This document shows, piece by piece, positions 42,097 through 50,933 of a stretch of 64,000 nucleotides of DNA. A program made the position numbers and the translations under genes. Numbering within the stretch: position 1 is the stretch's first letter; the number at the start of each line of letters is the position of its first letter. The stretch spans positions 44,108 through 108,107 of the forward strand of contig JARLGZ010000017.1 in the NCBI GenBank assembly GCA_031292515.1. Direction: 5' to 3'. Under the pieces are notes generated by a model. The model searched no databases, was not told the origin of the DNA, and saw only the letters and a program-made list of their open reading frames with translations. This stretch comes from Puia sp. (GTDB taxonomy: Bacteria > Bacteroidota > Bacteroidia > Chitinophagales > Chitinophagaceae).

Positions 42097-43539
42097 TCAA
42101 GGCTTTTTTGAATGGGCCTTTGCCATCTCCAGCGCCTTCATCGTCGTGTAATACTTTGTGAGCATGGCCGGCTCCTCCCAGGCGGGCATCTGCCCTTCGC
42201 GGACATAACGCAGGTATTTCTTTGTCACCTCCGCAAAAGTGGCCTCATGATCCAGGCTATATTTTTCTGGGATCACGACTTCCCATCCCTGGGCGACCTT
42301 TTTGAGCCCCAGACCGGGATATTGCGACTGAAGCCGGTCAATTTCCTGTTGCAGAACGGTCTCGTAGGCCTTGTAATCAGAAGCGGCGCCCGATCCCGGC
42401 GAGGCGGCTGGGCCGGCTGCACGAACCGGCTCGACATATAATACGGGCTTGTATTGCTGTTCTCTCCCCTGCCGGATTACGAGGTTGGCGAGCGTGCCCC
42501 GCATCATCGAAAAGTGCGTGTCCCCGGATCCTTCTGGCGCCTGGAAATTCCATTTCACGGATACCCTGGCGTGTATCCCCTTCAGGGTATAGTTCATCTC
42601 GCCGTTGGCATAAACCGTCAGCAGCGTGTCAGAAACATACTTTTGCAGAAAAGCGGGATAGCCATTCTCACCCGTCGACAGCTTGAACTGACCGGGGGTC
42701 AGCAGCGTCGGCCAACGCCGGGCGGAGAGCATCCGGATGTCTTTCCGATAGTCCAGCGGGATATCAGGAAAACATTCCCATTGGATCAGGTCGACCAGGT
42801 GTGTCGTCACGTCCACGATCCCCTCCCCTTCCTGCTCCACGTCAAAATACCAATCCGGCCGGGTCAATGGTTTTCCGGAGACATATTTAAAGAAATGATG
42901 GACGCTCTCCTTTGTGACCGCCGGATTTTCTTCCGTGCCTTTTTGCAGGCTGCCAAAGACAGCGGGGCTGCCGGCCAGGGCTCTCTGAAGGATCGTCGTG
43001 ATCTGGTAACGTTCCGTCATGATATCATAGAGGATCACTTTGTTCTTTTTTGCCCGGGCAAAAGCGGCTTGCAACCGCTTGAAATCATCCGGGCGGATCA
43101 CCATCGGTTTGTCGGCAAGGACATGATATCCCGAATCGATGCATTGGCTGATATAGTCTATCTTCTTCCGGTTATTCCCGGCGATCACCACCACGTTGCC
43201 GGCCCGGTCCCGCAGCATCCGTGTTAGAAAGTCAGGCTCTTTATAGACTTCTTCTTTCCAGGCGGCGGGATTCTGCGATCTGGTATTATACTTTTCTATC
43301 AGGTCGAGATGTGCGGTCAGTTCCGGCCCGTCGGGGGCATACACATGAACCACCGGATCGATCTCCGGATACATCGATTTTTGAACCAGGGCGGCGTGGA
43401 AATGTCCGGGGTCCAGCGTGATCAACCGGATCGGATAAGCCGGGGTCTGGCCTCCCGGTTGCTGGGCAAAACCTCCTGCCGGGCTACCCATTGATGCGGA
43501 AAGGATGAAAAGGGAGGCTACTATGTTCCGGTAGTTCAT
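42097..43539 (-). CDS. Exported Gfo/Idh/MocA-family oxidoreductase, divergent
   Basis: 480 aa. Sec signal peptide MNYRNIVASLFILSASMGSPAGGFAQ. The usual GxGxxG loop is replaced by LITLDPGHFHAALVQ, so nucleotide binding is atypical; NVVVIAGNNRKKIDYISQCIDSGYHVLADKPM keeps the DKP (EKP-like) catalytic Lys region, and VDVTTHLVDLIQW holds the conserved His. The C-terminus (about 300-480) is a putative oxidoreductase C-terminal domain. Periplasmic by its signal. Last gene of the first transcription unit, overlapping the NagB-like gene by 4 bp. Confidence 0.85.
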   Translation of the reverse strand: MNYRNIVASLFILSASMGSPAGGFAQQPGGQTPAYPIRLITLDPGHFHAALVQKSMYPEIDPVVHVYAPDGPELTAHLDLIEKYNTRSQNPAAWKEEVYKEPDFLTRMLRDRAGNVVVIAGNNRKKIDYISQCIDSGYHVLADKPMVIRPDDFKRLQAAFARAKKNKVILYDIMTERYQITTILQRALAGSPAVFGSLQKGTEENPAVTKESVHHFFKYVSGKPLTRPDWYFDVEQEGEGIVDVTTHLVDLIQWECFPDIPLDYRKDIRMLSARRWPTLLTPGQFKLSTGENGYPAFLQKYVSDTLLTVYANGEMNYTLKGIHARVSVKWNFQAPEGSGDTHFSMMRGTLANLVIRQGREQQYKPVLYVEPVRAAGPAASPGSGAASDYKAYETVLQQEIDRLQSQYPGLGLKKVAQGWEVVIPEKYSLDHEATFAEVTKKYLRYVREGQMPAWEEPAMLTKYYTTMKALEMAKAHSKKP

Positions 43540-44297
43540 AACGCATGCTTTTGAAGGTTTGCGCTGCTCAATTGATCGAGGTAGAGGATGGCCTGCGGAT
43601 GCCGGCGAAGAATAGTCGCCGGATATTCCTCTTTAATATCCTTGTACAGGGTATTGAAGACGGCCGTGGCCTTCGACTTGCCGGGCACGATGCAGAAGAC
43701 CCATCTGGCAGCCATGAGGGCCGGTATGGTCAGGGTCAGCGCACGTTCGGGCACGGCTTCCAGGATCGGAAAGCATCCATCGTTTACCTGCTGCTGCCGG
43801 CAGGCGGCGTCCAATACGACGACTTTCACGGTTGCCGGATCCCTGAAATCGGCCACCGGGGGATCGTTGAAAGCAATATGACCGTTTTCCCCGATACCCA
43901 TGCAGACGATGTCCGGGGGAAACTGCTCCAGTAAACCGCTGTATCGCCGGCATTCCTCCTGCCAGCTGGTCGCGTTGCCATCCAGATAATAGACTTCGCG
44001 GATGGGAACCAGGTCGAAGAGGTTTTCCCGCAGAAAGTGGCCAAAGGCCTGAACGGCGCCGCGATCCAACCCAATATATTCGTCCATGTGAAAACCCCTT
44101 ATGCGGGACCAGTCCACGGGCAGTTGCCGAATGGCCGACAGAAATTCATTTTGCGAGGGCGCGGCGGCAAAAATGATGTTCACAAAGGGCTGCACTCCCA
44201 GGAGTTTATGAATCCTGTCGGCCACCTGGGCCGCCGCCGCCGTCCCCATCTGCGAACGGGTCTCGTAGATCAGTACCTGTAAATTATCTGCTTGCAT
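43536..44297 (-). CDS. Glucosamine-6-phosphate deaminase/isomerase-like protein
   Basis: 253 aa of the NagB/6-phosphogluconolactonase family. RIRGFHMDEYIGL holds the NagB catalytic Asp72, and CMGIGENGHIAFNDPP is the sugar-phosphate/acid-base loop with His; Asn before Gly-His is as in Bacillus NagB, and the following Glu is Asp here. The allosteric C-terminus of E. coli NagB is absent. No signal peptide, so it acts in the cytoplasm on amino-sugar phosphates or a related lactone. Overlaps the next gene by 4 bp. Confidence 0.85.
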   Translation of the reverse strand: MQADNLQVLIYETRSQMGTAAAAQVADRIHKLLGVQPFVNIIFAAAPSQNEFLSAIRQLPVDWSRIRGFHMDEYIGLDRGAVQAFGHFLRENLFDLVPIREVYYLDGNATSWQEECRRYSGLLEQFPPDIVCMGIGENGHIAFNDPPVADFRDPATVKVVVLDAACRQQQVNDGCFPILEAVPERALTLTIPALMAARWVFCIVPGKSKATAVFNTLYKDIKEEYPATILRRHPQAILYLDQLSSANLQKHAL

Positions 44298-44433
44298 ATA
44301 CCTTATTGCATTTTAGCACAAGTTCGCGATTATTCGTGTTCCCTGTTGTTCCTCATTCTGTCGCCGGAGCGTCTGTCGCCGAAGGCCGCCGAAACGTCCG
44401 GAATTTGGAAAGCTCCCCCGGAGCCCGGAGCGT

Positions 44434-46683
44434 CTACGGGCGGGTCAATGGCTTGTCCGTTACCGCAAAAGCTTCGCGGATGACTCTGTATTTCTCCGGG
44501 AACTTCCGGGGATCCTGGTGACAGTAGATCATCACCCCATCGGCCGATTCCCTGCCCGCCGCCAAGACCTCCCGCACGTATTCGGGGCTGGAATCGCCGA
44601 GGCTGCTGTGTGCGGTGGCATAGACATCCAGGAAAACCGGGAAGCCGGGAGCAAAAAGAGACCGCAGCGAATTGATTTCGGCGGCGGCATTGCCGGCATC
44701 TCCGAGATTGGCCACGACGGACTCGTCGCGATAGGGAAAGAGAATCCCATCGATCAGCGGCCCATAGGTGTAGGCGAAGGCCGGCGTCACCTGTTCAAAA
44801 TAGGCACAGGGTACAAAAGCCAGCCTGGGGTTGACGGCCCTTGCCGCGGTCAGCAGCTTTTTGAGATAGTCCGGTGTGAACAGGGACAGGTTGTGCACAA
44901 AATCGTCAATGCTCCAGGCGACCAGTTCCGGTTCCTTCAGGCTGAGCCTGGCCAGTTCCACGGCCCATTTCTCACAATCGAGGCGATAGGGTTCCGAGAA
45001 ATCGCGGGCCAGGGGTGGCGATTCGGAGGGGGGCACCAGGGTAATCCATACGCGGATCCCGGCCTGTCGTGCCAGCGGCAAAAACTTTTTGAAAGCTTCC
45101 AGATCGCTGGTCTTTCCCCAGGCGAGCCAGTGATAGGTATTCGCATGAAGATCTTTCAGCTCTGCGATTAAGCGCTTAGGGTCGATATTGCCGTCCGGCA
45201 GACGGGGAGGAAAGGCATAGGTACCCCGGGTACCCCGAAGGTTCTGCGTACGCACGTAGGACAGGGTGTCCATGCCTTCCGGGGAGCCGGCGACGGCCCT
45301 GGCTCCTACATTCTTCATCACCTGGCGGATAGTGGTGTGGATACGGGCTTCCACATCGTCGGCGAAGGGACCGGGCATTCCATAGTAAATCATACTCTCG
45401 TCCGGTTCATAGCCCCCTTCGTGTAAAACCCGTCGCGAAGGAATATAACAGGTCACTTCACTGCAGTAACCGGCGACATACAGGTTCTCACCCGCGTATT
45501 CTCTCTTCATTGCCATGGAATAGTCTACCACGACCTCGTCGCTCAAACCCAGGATAGTAAAATCCTTGTTGAAGCGTACTGCCTGGATCGGGTAGGCCAG
45601 TTTGTCTACGGACCAGCCCTTGTTGTAAGCTTCGATCATCAGTTTGGCCCGTCTTTGCAGGAACTTGTTGGTTCCCGTGATGTCTTTCTCGCAGGCCTTC
45701 AGGTCGAAGGGGCGGTAGGCCAGGAATACGCGGCTATAGTCTGTACGAATCGGTGCGTTCACGGCTTTGAGCGGGCCTGCCAGCACCCGCTGCACTTCCC
45801 GGCCCAATGTCTGTCCATGCTGCCTGGCATAGGCTTCCGTGCCCCGCGGCTCGGGATTCTGGTCGCCTGCGCAGCCCATCAGGAAGAGCGCCGTGGCCCC
45901 GGGGTTGTTTTTTTCGATCTCTATCTGGGCGAAGCCTGCGTAGTCCCCGTTGATCAGCGTGTTGTCAGATACCAGCGTCGTATTGTGACAGGCATAGCCG
46001 AAGAGTACCGCCCGCAGCCTTCCCTCCGGGCCGGTCACCTTAAGAACCGGCACATCGTGGTCGACGGGGCCGTTGGGATGAATCGCATTACGGCGGTTGA
46101 TGGCAAAGTCTACTTGTCCATGTCCGCTGAACAAGAAGGCGGGGGACAGGTCTGCGATCGCGGCCTCGATGACCTTTACAAGATTGTCGGTCAACTGCTC
46201 GCTATAGGCCGAAACCAGCCGCTGATCGGCGGCCGCAAAGTCATAGATCACGTCCAGGCAGGGCCAGATCATCGGTCCGGAATGGGTGTGGGAAGAATTC
46301 AGGAGCAGCTGTGAACGACGGATTCCATACTTCTCCCGGATCCTGTTGAATACGTTTTCCGACACTTCATGCGATAAGCCGAGCAGGTCTGTCGTTACGA
46401 TGATGATCCGGCTATTCGGGTCTTCTTCCAAAGCGAGGGCCTTCGCCCATATCGGATGGATGATCCCGGTGGCCGGCGTGTCCCGACCCGCATACCCCGT
46501 CATCCACATGGGGAGTGCCGGGGTGATGTCCACCCTTGACACACCCGCCTTCAGCAGCTTTCCGGGGCGGGAACCGTTATCACGAACCCTGCCGTCTATT
46601 TGCGCCCGGACGCCTGTACTGAGCAGCAAGCAGACCAGCCATCCGATCACCCCGAGGGATCCCTTATATTGTATACCCGGCAT
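44434..46683 (-). CDS. Exported fusion: neutral-ceramidase-like domain plus TIM-barrel domain
   Basis: 749 aa with signal peptide (about 1-28). Residues about 40-470 match the neutral/alkaline ceramidase N-terminal domain: AGVSRVDITPALPMWMTGY, SSHTHSGPM (zinc ligands) and GYACHNTTL. The position of the catalytic serine motif GDxSPN reads GDQNPEPRG, so the ceramidase nucleophile is absent. Residues about 485-740 form a second, TIM-barrel-like glycoside-hydrolase-type domain: DLHANTYHWLAWGKTSDLEAFKKFLPLARQAGIRVWITLVPPSE, and LVAWSIDDFVHNLSLF with acidic residues. An amide or ester in a glycoconjugate is a possible substrate; both halves would act outside the cytoplasm. Confidence 0.8.
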   Translation of the reverse strand: MPGIQYKGSLGVIGWLVCLLLSTGVRAQIDGRVRDNGSRPGKLLKAGVSRVDITPALPMWMTGYAGRDTPATGIIHPIWAKALALEEDPNSRIIIVTTDLLGLSHEVSENVFNRIREKYGIRRSQLLLNSSHTHSGPMIWPCLDVIYDFAAADQRLVSAYSEQLTDNLVKVIEAAIADLSPAFLFSGHGQVDFAINRRNAIHPNGPVDHDVPVLKVTGPEGRLRAVLFGYACHNTTLVSDNTLINGDYAGFAQIEIEKNNPGATALFLMGCAGDQNPEPRGTEAYARQHGQTLGREVQRVLAGPLKAVNAPIRTDYSRVFLAYRPFDLKACEKDITGTNKFLQRRAKLMIEAYNKGWSVDKLAYPIQAVRFNKDFTILGLSDEVVVDYSMAMKREYAGENLYVAGYCSEVTCYIPSRRVLHEGGYEPDESMIYYGMPGPFADDVEARIHTTIRQVMKNVGARAVAGSPEGMDTLSYVRTQNLRGTRGTYAFPPRLPDGNIDPKRLIAELKDLHANTYHWLAWGKTSDLEAFKKFLPLARQAGIRVWITLVPPSESPPLARDFSEPYRLDCEKWAVELARLSLKEPELVAWSIDDFVHNLSLFTPDYLKKLLTAARAVNPRLAFVPCAYFEQVTPAFAYTYGPLIDGILFPYRDESVVANLGDAGNAAAEINSLRSLFAPGFPVFLDVYATAHSSLGDSSPEYVREVLAAGRESADGVMIYCHQDPRKFPEKYRVIREAFAVTDKPLTRP

Positions 46684-46696
46684 AAATCTGTTTTTT

Positions 46697-46812
46697 GGGT
46701 TATTCGTTTTGGGTTATCTGTTCCTGGTTATTTGTTCCTGGTTATTTGTTTCAGATAATTGACTCCCGGTTATTGATTCCTGGTTATTGATTCCCAGTTA
46801 TTGATTCTGCGA
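46697..46812. repeat. 14-bp tandem repeat upstream of the ceramidase-like gene
   Basis: About seven units of GGTTATTGATTCCT with variation fill most of the 188-bp gap between two genes of the first transcription unit. Confidence 0.85.
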
Positions 46813-46871
46813 TTACTGCCTTTGTATTTTACCGGAAACGTCCGGGCTACCCGGCTTCCCGGCTACCCGTT

Positions 46872-48218
46872 TCATTTCTTAAACGGGCCGGCGATGCTGA
46901 TCAGGTCGGTTCTCGTTTCCCCATTTTCGGTGATTCTCGCCAGCGTATAGACCGTTCCGTCGGCTCCCACCGCAATGGAATTCACATACAGCGGCCGCTG
47001 GCCGTTCCCGTAATAGATGGCGCCACGATCGCGGTAGGCATGTGTCGGGATATCGTAGGTCACGAGGTGCAGGTCTTCGAGCCCCCTCGCCTCTCCCATC
47101 GCGGTGTGATCTTTGCCCAATATCCATTTGCCGTTTTCATAGATTGGTCCCCCGGTGAGATAATAAAGGGTGCGCTGGTCCGGTCCAAGGGCAAAGCCCA
47201 GGTACCCATAGCTGAACTCGTCGAACATGCCACTCCGTTTGGAGGGTTCCGAGGTGATGCGGTCGAGCACGGAGATCTCCGCGGTTTTGGGATCGAAACG
47301 GAAAAGATAGCCCGAGTTGCCATGCACTCCGTAAAAGGAGTGGTCGGCGGGGTGCCAGACGATCTGTCGCCAGTTGTATCCCATATGACCGGGAGAAGAA
47401 GGATCATAGAGGCCAAAGTAGTCCTTCTTCATCGTCTCTTTCAAAGGTTCCAACGCGTTCTGGCCGGGCCGGTAGCGCAGGATGGCGCCTTCCGATGTCG
47501 TCATATAGGCCGATCCGTCGGCCGGATCGATCGCGATGGCGCGACAGACGGTCCTGAACTGAGAACCCATACCGGCCTCGCCTGCACCTGTTATCGGGCC
47601 CAAATCCTGCAAGACTTTTGTCTTCAGGTCATACCGGAAAAAATACCCGGTCGGCCAGGTGATCCCGTAGATGAGGCCTCTTTGGGTATCCATATTCATC
47701 GTGATGATGCCTTCCTGGTGGGGAGCGATCGCCAGGTTTTCGAACTTTCCCGTCTTCAGGTCATAAGACAAAAGATGTCCGCCCGGGTAGGGCTTGTAGC
47801 CCGGGGGCGGGATACCCACCTTTTCCATTCCGTCGACACTGCTGTAATAGCCGAGATGAGTGGCGAAATACAGTTTCCCCGCCGATTCGACGAAATGTAC
47901 ATGGCTCTTGCCTTGTACGATGGTTTTCGAGCCGGCCTCTCCGCAGGCTTCGGTCAGATCTCCGCAATATTTTGTCTTTCCGGTCCGTGGGTCGAAGGAA
48001 TACATCTTGCCGCCCGTATCGATCGACTGGGAACTCAGGACATAATAGATCCTGCCGTCGCTGGCCGGGGAAATGGCGTTATAGGTATCGTGGGCAATCG
48101 GGAATCCCGAGTTATAGGTCTTTGCCGTGAGGGTGGGCTGCTGTTGCGTAAACCCCGTCTCCGCCGACAGGCCGAAGAGGATGGCGGCGAGCAATATAGT
48201 TTTTGTCGTTTTCATCAT
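46872..48218 (-). CDS. Exported beta-propeller protein of unknown function
   Basis: 448 aa. Signal peptide MMKTTKTILLAAILFGLSAETGFTQ. The body is a series of about six repeated units containing G-x-x-Y...DP/DLKTGK patterns (MYSFDPRTGKTKYCGDL, HLLSYDLKTGKFENLA, FFRYDLKTKVLQDLG, YLFRFDPKTAEISVLD), typical of a beta-propeller. SHVHFVESAGKLYFATHLGYYSSVDG and MGYNWRQIVWHP may form a pocket. Similar propellers in Bacteroidota and Planctomycetes act as lyases or binding proteins. It sits 24 bp before the aminotransferase gene in direction of genome coordinates, well inside the first unit. Confidence 0.75.
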   Translation of the reverse strand: MMKTTKTILLAAILFGLSAETGFTQQQPTLTAKTYNSGFPIAHDTYNAISPASDGRIYYVLSSQSIDTGGKMYSFDPRTGKTKYCGDLTEACGEAGSKTIVQGKSHVHFVESAGKLYFATHLGYYSSVDGMEKVGIPPPGYKPYPGGHLLSYDLKTGKFENLAIAPHQEGIITMNMDTQRGLIYGITWPTGYFFRYDLKTKVLQDLGPITGAGEAGMGSQFRTVCRAIAIDPADGSAYMTTSEGAILRYRPGQNALEPLKETMKKDYFGLYDPSSPGHMGYNWRQIVWHPADHSFYGVHGNSGYLFRFDPKTAEISVLDRITSEPSKRSGMFDEFSYGYLGFALGPDQRTLYYLTGGPIYENGKWILGKDHTAMGEARGLEDLHLVTYDIPTHAYRDRGAIYYGNGQRPLYVNSIAVGADGTVYTLARITENGETRTDLISIAGPFKK

Positions 48219-48241
48219 TTTTTGTTTTAAGCGGCGGCAGA

Positions 48242-49687
48242 TCAGCTCTGTGCAGCCTTTTTTATAGCTTCTGCATTGTCGTGGATCTTCGTCATCGCCC
48301 GTACGATATCGTTCATGTCTTCCTGGCTGCCGAGCAACATCGACTGGGCAAACCAGACGGCTTCTTCGTTACAGAGCCGGTCGTTCAGCGGGCATTCGTT
48401 CCGCTGGTTAAAGGCATGGATATCCAGTTCCTTCGGGGTATACATCTTCCGGTAGTTCTTCGATTGGAAGGCGTTCGCCAGATAGGGCATCTTGTTCAAT
48501 GGCGCATAGCCTTCGAAGCAGGGGATCCCTTCCGCGTTCAGCGCTTTCAGGAAATCCTTCCGGGCGAGGCCTTTAAAACCCTCCTGATGATAGCGGAACG
48601 GAAAGAGGTGGAAAGCGGCCCGTGTCACGTTGTCATATAACCGGTAGGGTATGATGCCGGGAATGTCTTTGATCTTCGACCGCAGATAGGCCGCATTCAC
48701 ATTCCGGGTCGTGGTCTGTGCATCGAGGCGTTGCAGCTGCGCCAAGCCAATGGCCGCCTGGTATTCCGTCAGCCGTAATTTGGTACCCGCGATCAAGGTG
48801 CCGGCATGTACATCGCCGACGACGGTACCGTAGGGGTTGCCATAGTTATGATAGCTGTAGCATTTGTCCATGAAGGCTTCGTCGTCGCTGGTGATGGCGC
48901 CGCCTTCCCCGATCGCGAGATTCTTGGAGTTCTGGAAGCTAAAGCAGCCGGCGTGTCCAAAGCTTCCTACGCGCCGGTGGTTGATCTCGGCCATATGGGC
49001 CTGACAGGCATCTTCGATCACGAAGAGGTTGTGCTTTTTGGCGATTTGCCCGATACGTTCCATATCCGCGGGAAGGCCGAGGATATGAACCGGCAGGATG
49101 GCCCGGGTCCGCGGGGTAATCTTCGCTTCGATCTTTGCGGGATCGATCTGGAAGGTCTCCGGATCCGTATCGACGAAGACGGGCATGGCTCCGGCGGCCA
49201 ATACTGCGGCGACCGTGGCGATAAAAGTATATGGAGGGACGATCACTTCGTCCCCGCCGCCGATATTCAGCTGGATCAGGCAGGTGATCAGGGCGTTGGT
49301 GCCGTTGACGACGGAAAGACATCTTTTCGTACCGGTCAGGGCTGCCCATTTCGATTCGAACTCGGTCACGAGATCGGCGCGGGACCAGATGCCGCTGCGC
49401 AGATCGTCGATGACGGGCTTCTCGTCATGGTCCTTGTCCCAGATCGGCCAGTCCGGCCATTTCTTCGTACGGATAGGGTCGCCGCCGAGGATGGCCGGTT
49501 GCAGCGGTCCGCCTCCTCCTGCAAAAGCAGGAAATGTGCCGACAGCCTCCGATCCGGCTGCGCCGGCATTCGCAAGGGTAAGAAAGGGATTGCCCAGCAG
49601 CAGTCCCGCCGTCGCCAGGCTGGTGGACCGGATAAAATCGCGCCGGTTGTTCTCCGTATGGTCTATACGTTTTCTCATGAGTGTCAT
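48242..49687 (-). CDS. Tat-exported DegT/DnrJ/EryC1/StrS aminotransferase
   Basis: 481 aa PLP-dependent sugar aminotransferase family. The catalytic Lys255 lies in CFSFQNSKNLAIGEGGA, Asp227 in VIEDACQAH, and the entry loop NGTNALITCLIQLNIGGGDEVIVPPYTF is intact. Unusually it begins with a Tat signal: NNRRDFIRSTSLATAGLLLG (Arg15-Arg16), so the folded PLP enzyme should be exported. It would add or remove an amino group on a sugar in the periplasm, or serve as a PLP-bound sugar epimerase. Tat export of an aminotransferase matches the two Tat-exported dehydrogenases upstream. Confidence 0.85.
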   Translation of the reverse strand: MTLMRKRIDHTENNRRDFIRSTSLATAGLLLGNPFLTLANAGAAGSEAVGTFPAFAGGGGPLQPAILGGDPIRTKKWPDWPIWDKDHDEKPVIDDLRSGIWSRADLVTEFESKWAALTGTKRCLSVVNGTNALITCLIQLNIGGGDEVIVPPYTFIATVAAVLAAGAMPVFVDTDPETFQIDPAKIEAKITPRTRAILPVHILGLPADMERIGQIAKKHNLFVIEDACQAHMAEINHRRVGSFGHAGCFSFQNSKNLAIGEGGAITSDDEAFMDKCYSYHNYGNPYGTVVGDVHAGTLIAGTKLRLTEYQAAIGLAQLQRLDAQTTTRNVNAAYLRSKIKDIPGIIPYRLYDNVTRAAFHLFPFRYHQEGFKGLARKDFLKALNAEGIPCFEGYAPLNKMPYLANAFQSKNYRKMYTPKELDIHAFNQRNECPLNDRLCNEEAVWFAQSMLLGSQEDMNDIVRAMTKIHDNAEAIKKAAQS

Positions 49688-49713
49688 TTTTGTGCGTGTA
49701 TCGATCGTATCAA

Positions 49714-49806
49714 TTCTATAGTGATCTGTTTCTTTTCTATAGTGATCTGTTTCTTTAAAATCCGTCAGCTTTCAAGAACCGGCTGGTTTCAAGAACGGCC
49801 TGGTTT
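49714..49806. repeat. Two short tandem arrays before the aminotransferase gene
   Basis: A perfect 21-bp duplication (49714-49734 and 49735-49755, core CTATAGTGATCTGTTTC) and a second imperfect ~18-bp duplication (49770-49806, core TTTCAAGAAC) fill the gap between the aminotransferase gene and the dehydrogenase gene. Confidence 0.9.
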
Positions 49807-49829
49807 CTGTCCCCGTCGCCTATCGTCGC

Positions 49830-50897
49830 TCAGACCCGGATCTTTTCGGAGAGAGCCTTTTGCATGACCGATTCCAGGGAGACCGGTGCGCCGGCTTTGC
49901 GCCGGCTCTCATCCGAGGCCTCCATAAACGCATAGATCTCCAGGGTCTCCTCTTCGCTGACAGGGGGAACGCCTGTCTGAAAGAAACGGATGATCTCTTT
50001 TAACAAGGCATCATAGCCGGAATAGGGTCCTACGCGCGCCACCCCTTTCTCGCCGAATGCCGTGCAGCCATACTCGTGCTCACCGGTTCGCGTGCCCCTG
50101 AATGTTCCGAGTCGTCCGTCCTTCCAGGTCCCCACCACCACGTCGGTTCCTTCCGTGTAGACGCGGAGTACCTGGCCGCAGCCTTTACCCATGAGGGTAT
50201 ACAGGGTCTCTACGCCATGAATGCCATACCAGAAGAAGTCCGGATGATGCGGCTCGAGCGGGGCGGGGCTAAAGGCATCGGCCCCGAGGACTTTGCCGAC
50301 GGTTTCTCCCTTCGCGATCTCCTGCATCCCCTTCATATAACGGAGAGAGGAAGCCGAGAAAACGGGCACCTTGTATTTTCTGCCTGCTTCGTAGACGGCG
50401 ATCGCTTCCCGCAGGGAGCCGGCAACGGGTTTATCGACGAATACGGGCTTGCCGGCCTTTATGACAGGAAGTACCTGTTCGAGATGGGGGCGTCCGTCAT
50501 TGGTCTCGAGCAACACGACGTCGACACGGGTGAGGAGTGCGGCAATGGAATCTACGATCTCCACCCCTTTCTTTTTCACTTCTTCGGTATAGGCGGGTAT
50601 ACGTTCATAGCTGCTTTTGATATCCTTGCTGCCCTGTGGGTAAGCCGCGACGATCTTATACCCGTCGTAAGCGGCATCGGGGCTGTCGCCGTTGAGCGCT
50701 TCGACAAATGCCGTACTGTGTGAGGTGTCGAGGCCGATGATGCCGACCCGCTTGCCTGCCGCTGTTTTACCACCGATGCCTTTGACAGGCCTGCTTCCGG
50801 GTAGATGTCCGGCGAGGGAGGGTCCTGCCATGCCCATTCCCAGACCGGCGAGGGATGCGGTCCTTATGAATTTCCTCCTGTTAAGATGACGGTCCAT
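49830..50897 (-). CDS. Tat-exported Gfo/Idh/MocA-family dehydrogenase
   Basis: 355 aa. Tat signal LNRRKFIRTASLAGLGMGMAG (Arg7-Arg8). The Rossmann domain reads KRVGIIGLDTSHSTAFVEAL, an atypical GxG loop, with FVDKPVAGSLREAI (catalytic Lys) near 155; the C-terminal domain holds GIHGVETLYTLMG with the conserved His. The family oxidises sugars or epimerises them through keto intermediates with bound NAD(P). It lies 36 bp from the GH109-like gene, so the two are cotranscribed. Confidence 0.87.
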   Translation of the reverse strand: MDRHLNRRKFIRTASLAGLGMGMAGPSLAGHLPGSRPVKGIGGKTAAGKRVGIIGLDTSHSTAFVEALNGDSPDAAYDGYKIVAAYPQGSKDIKSSYERIPAYTEEVKKKGVEIVDSIAALLTRVDVVLLETNDGRPHLEQVLPVIKAGKPVFVDKPVAGSLREAIAVYEAGRKYKVPVFSASSLRYMKGMQEIAKGETVGKVLGADAFSPAPLEPHHPDFFWYGIHGVETLYTLMGKGCGQVLRVYTEGTDVVVGTWKDGRLGTFRGTRTGEHEYGCTAFGEKGVARVGPYSGYDALLKEIIRFFQTGVPPVSEEETLEIYAFMEASDESRRKAGAPVSLESVMQKALSEKIRV

Positions 50898-50933
50898 GAT
50901 CGTTTATATTTACAATGAATAGGATGTACTGAC

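Noticed and set aside
47040..48230. A 396-codon open frame on the + strand
   Set aside because: It is wholly antisense to the beta-propeller gene, lacks any recognisable domain and has the low-complexity composition of an antisense shadow in GC-rich codons.
48806..49867. A 353-codon open frame on the + strand
   Set aside because: Antisense to the aminotransferase gene, which has an intact PLP site and Tat signal.
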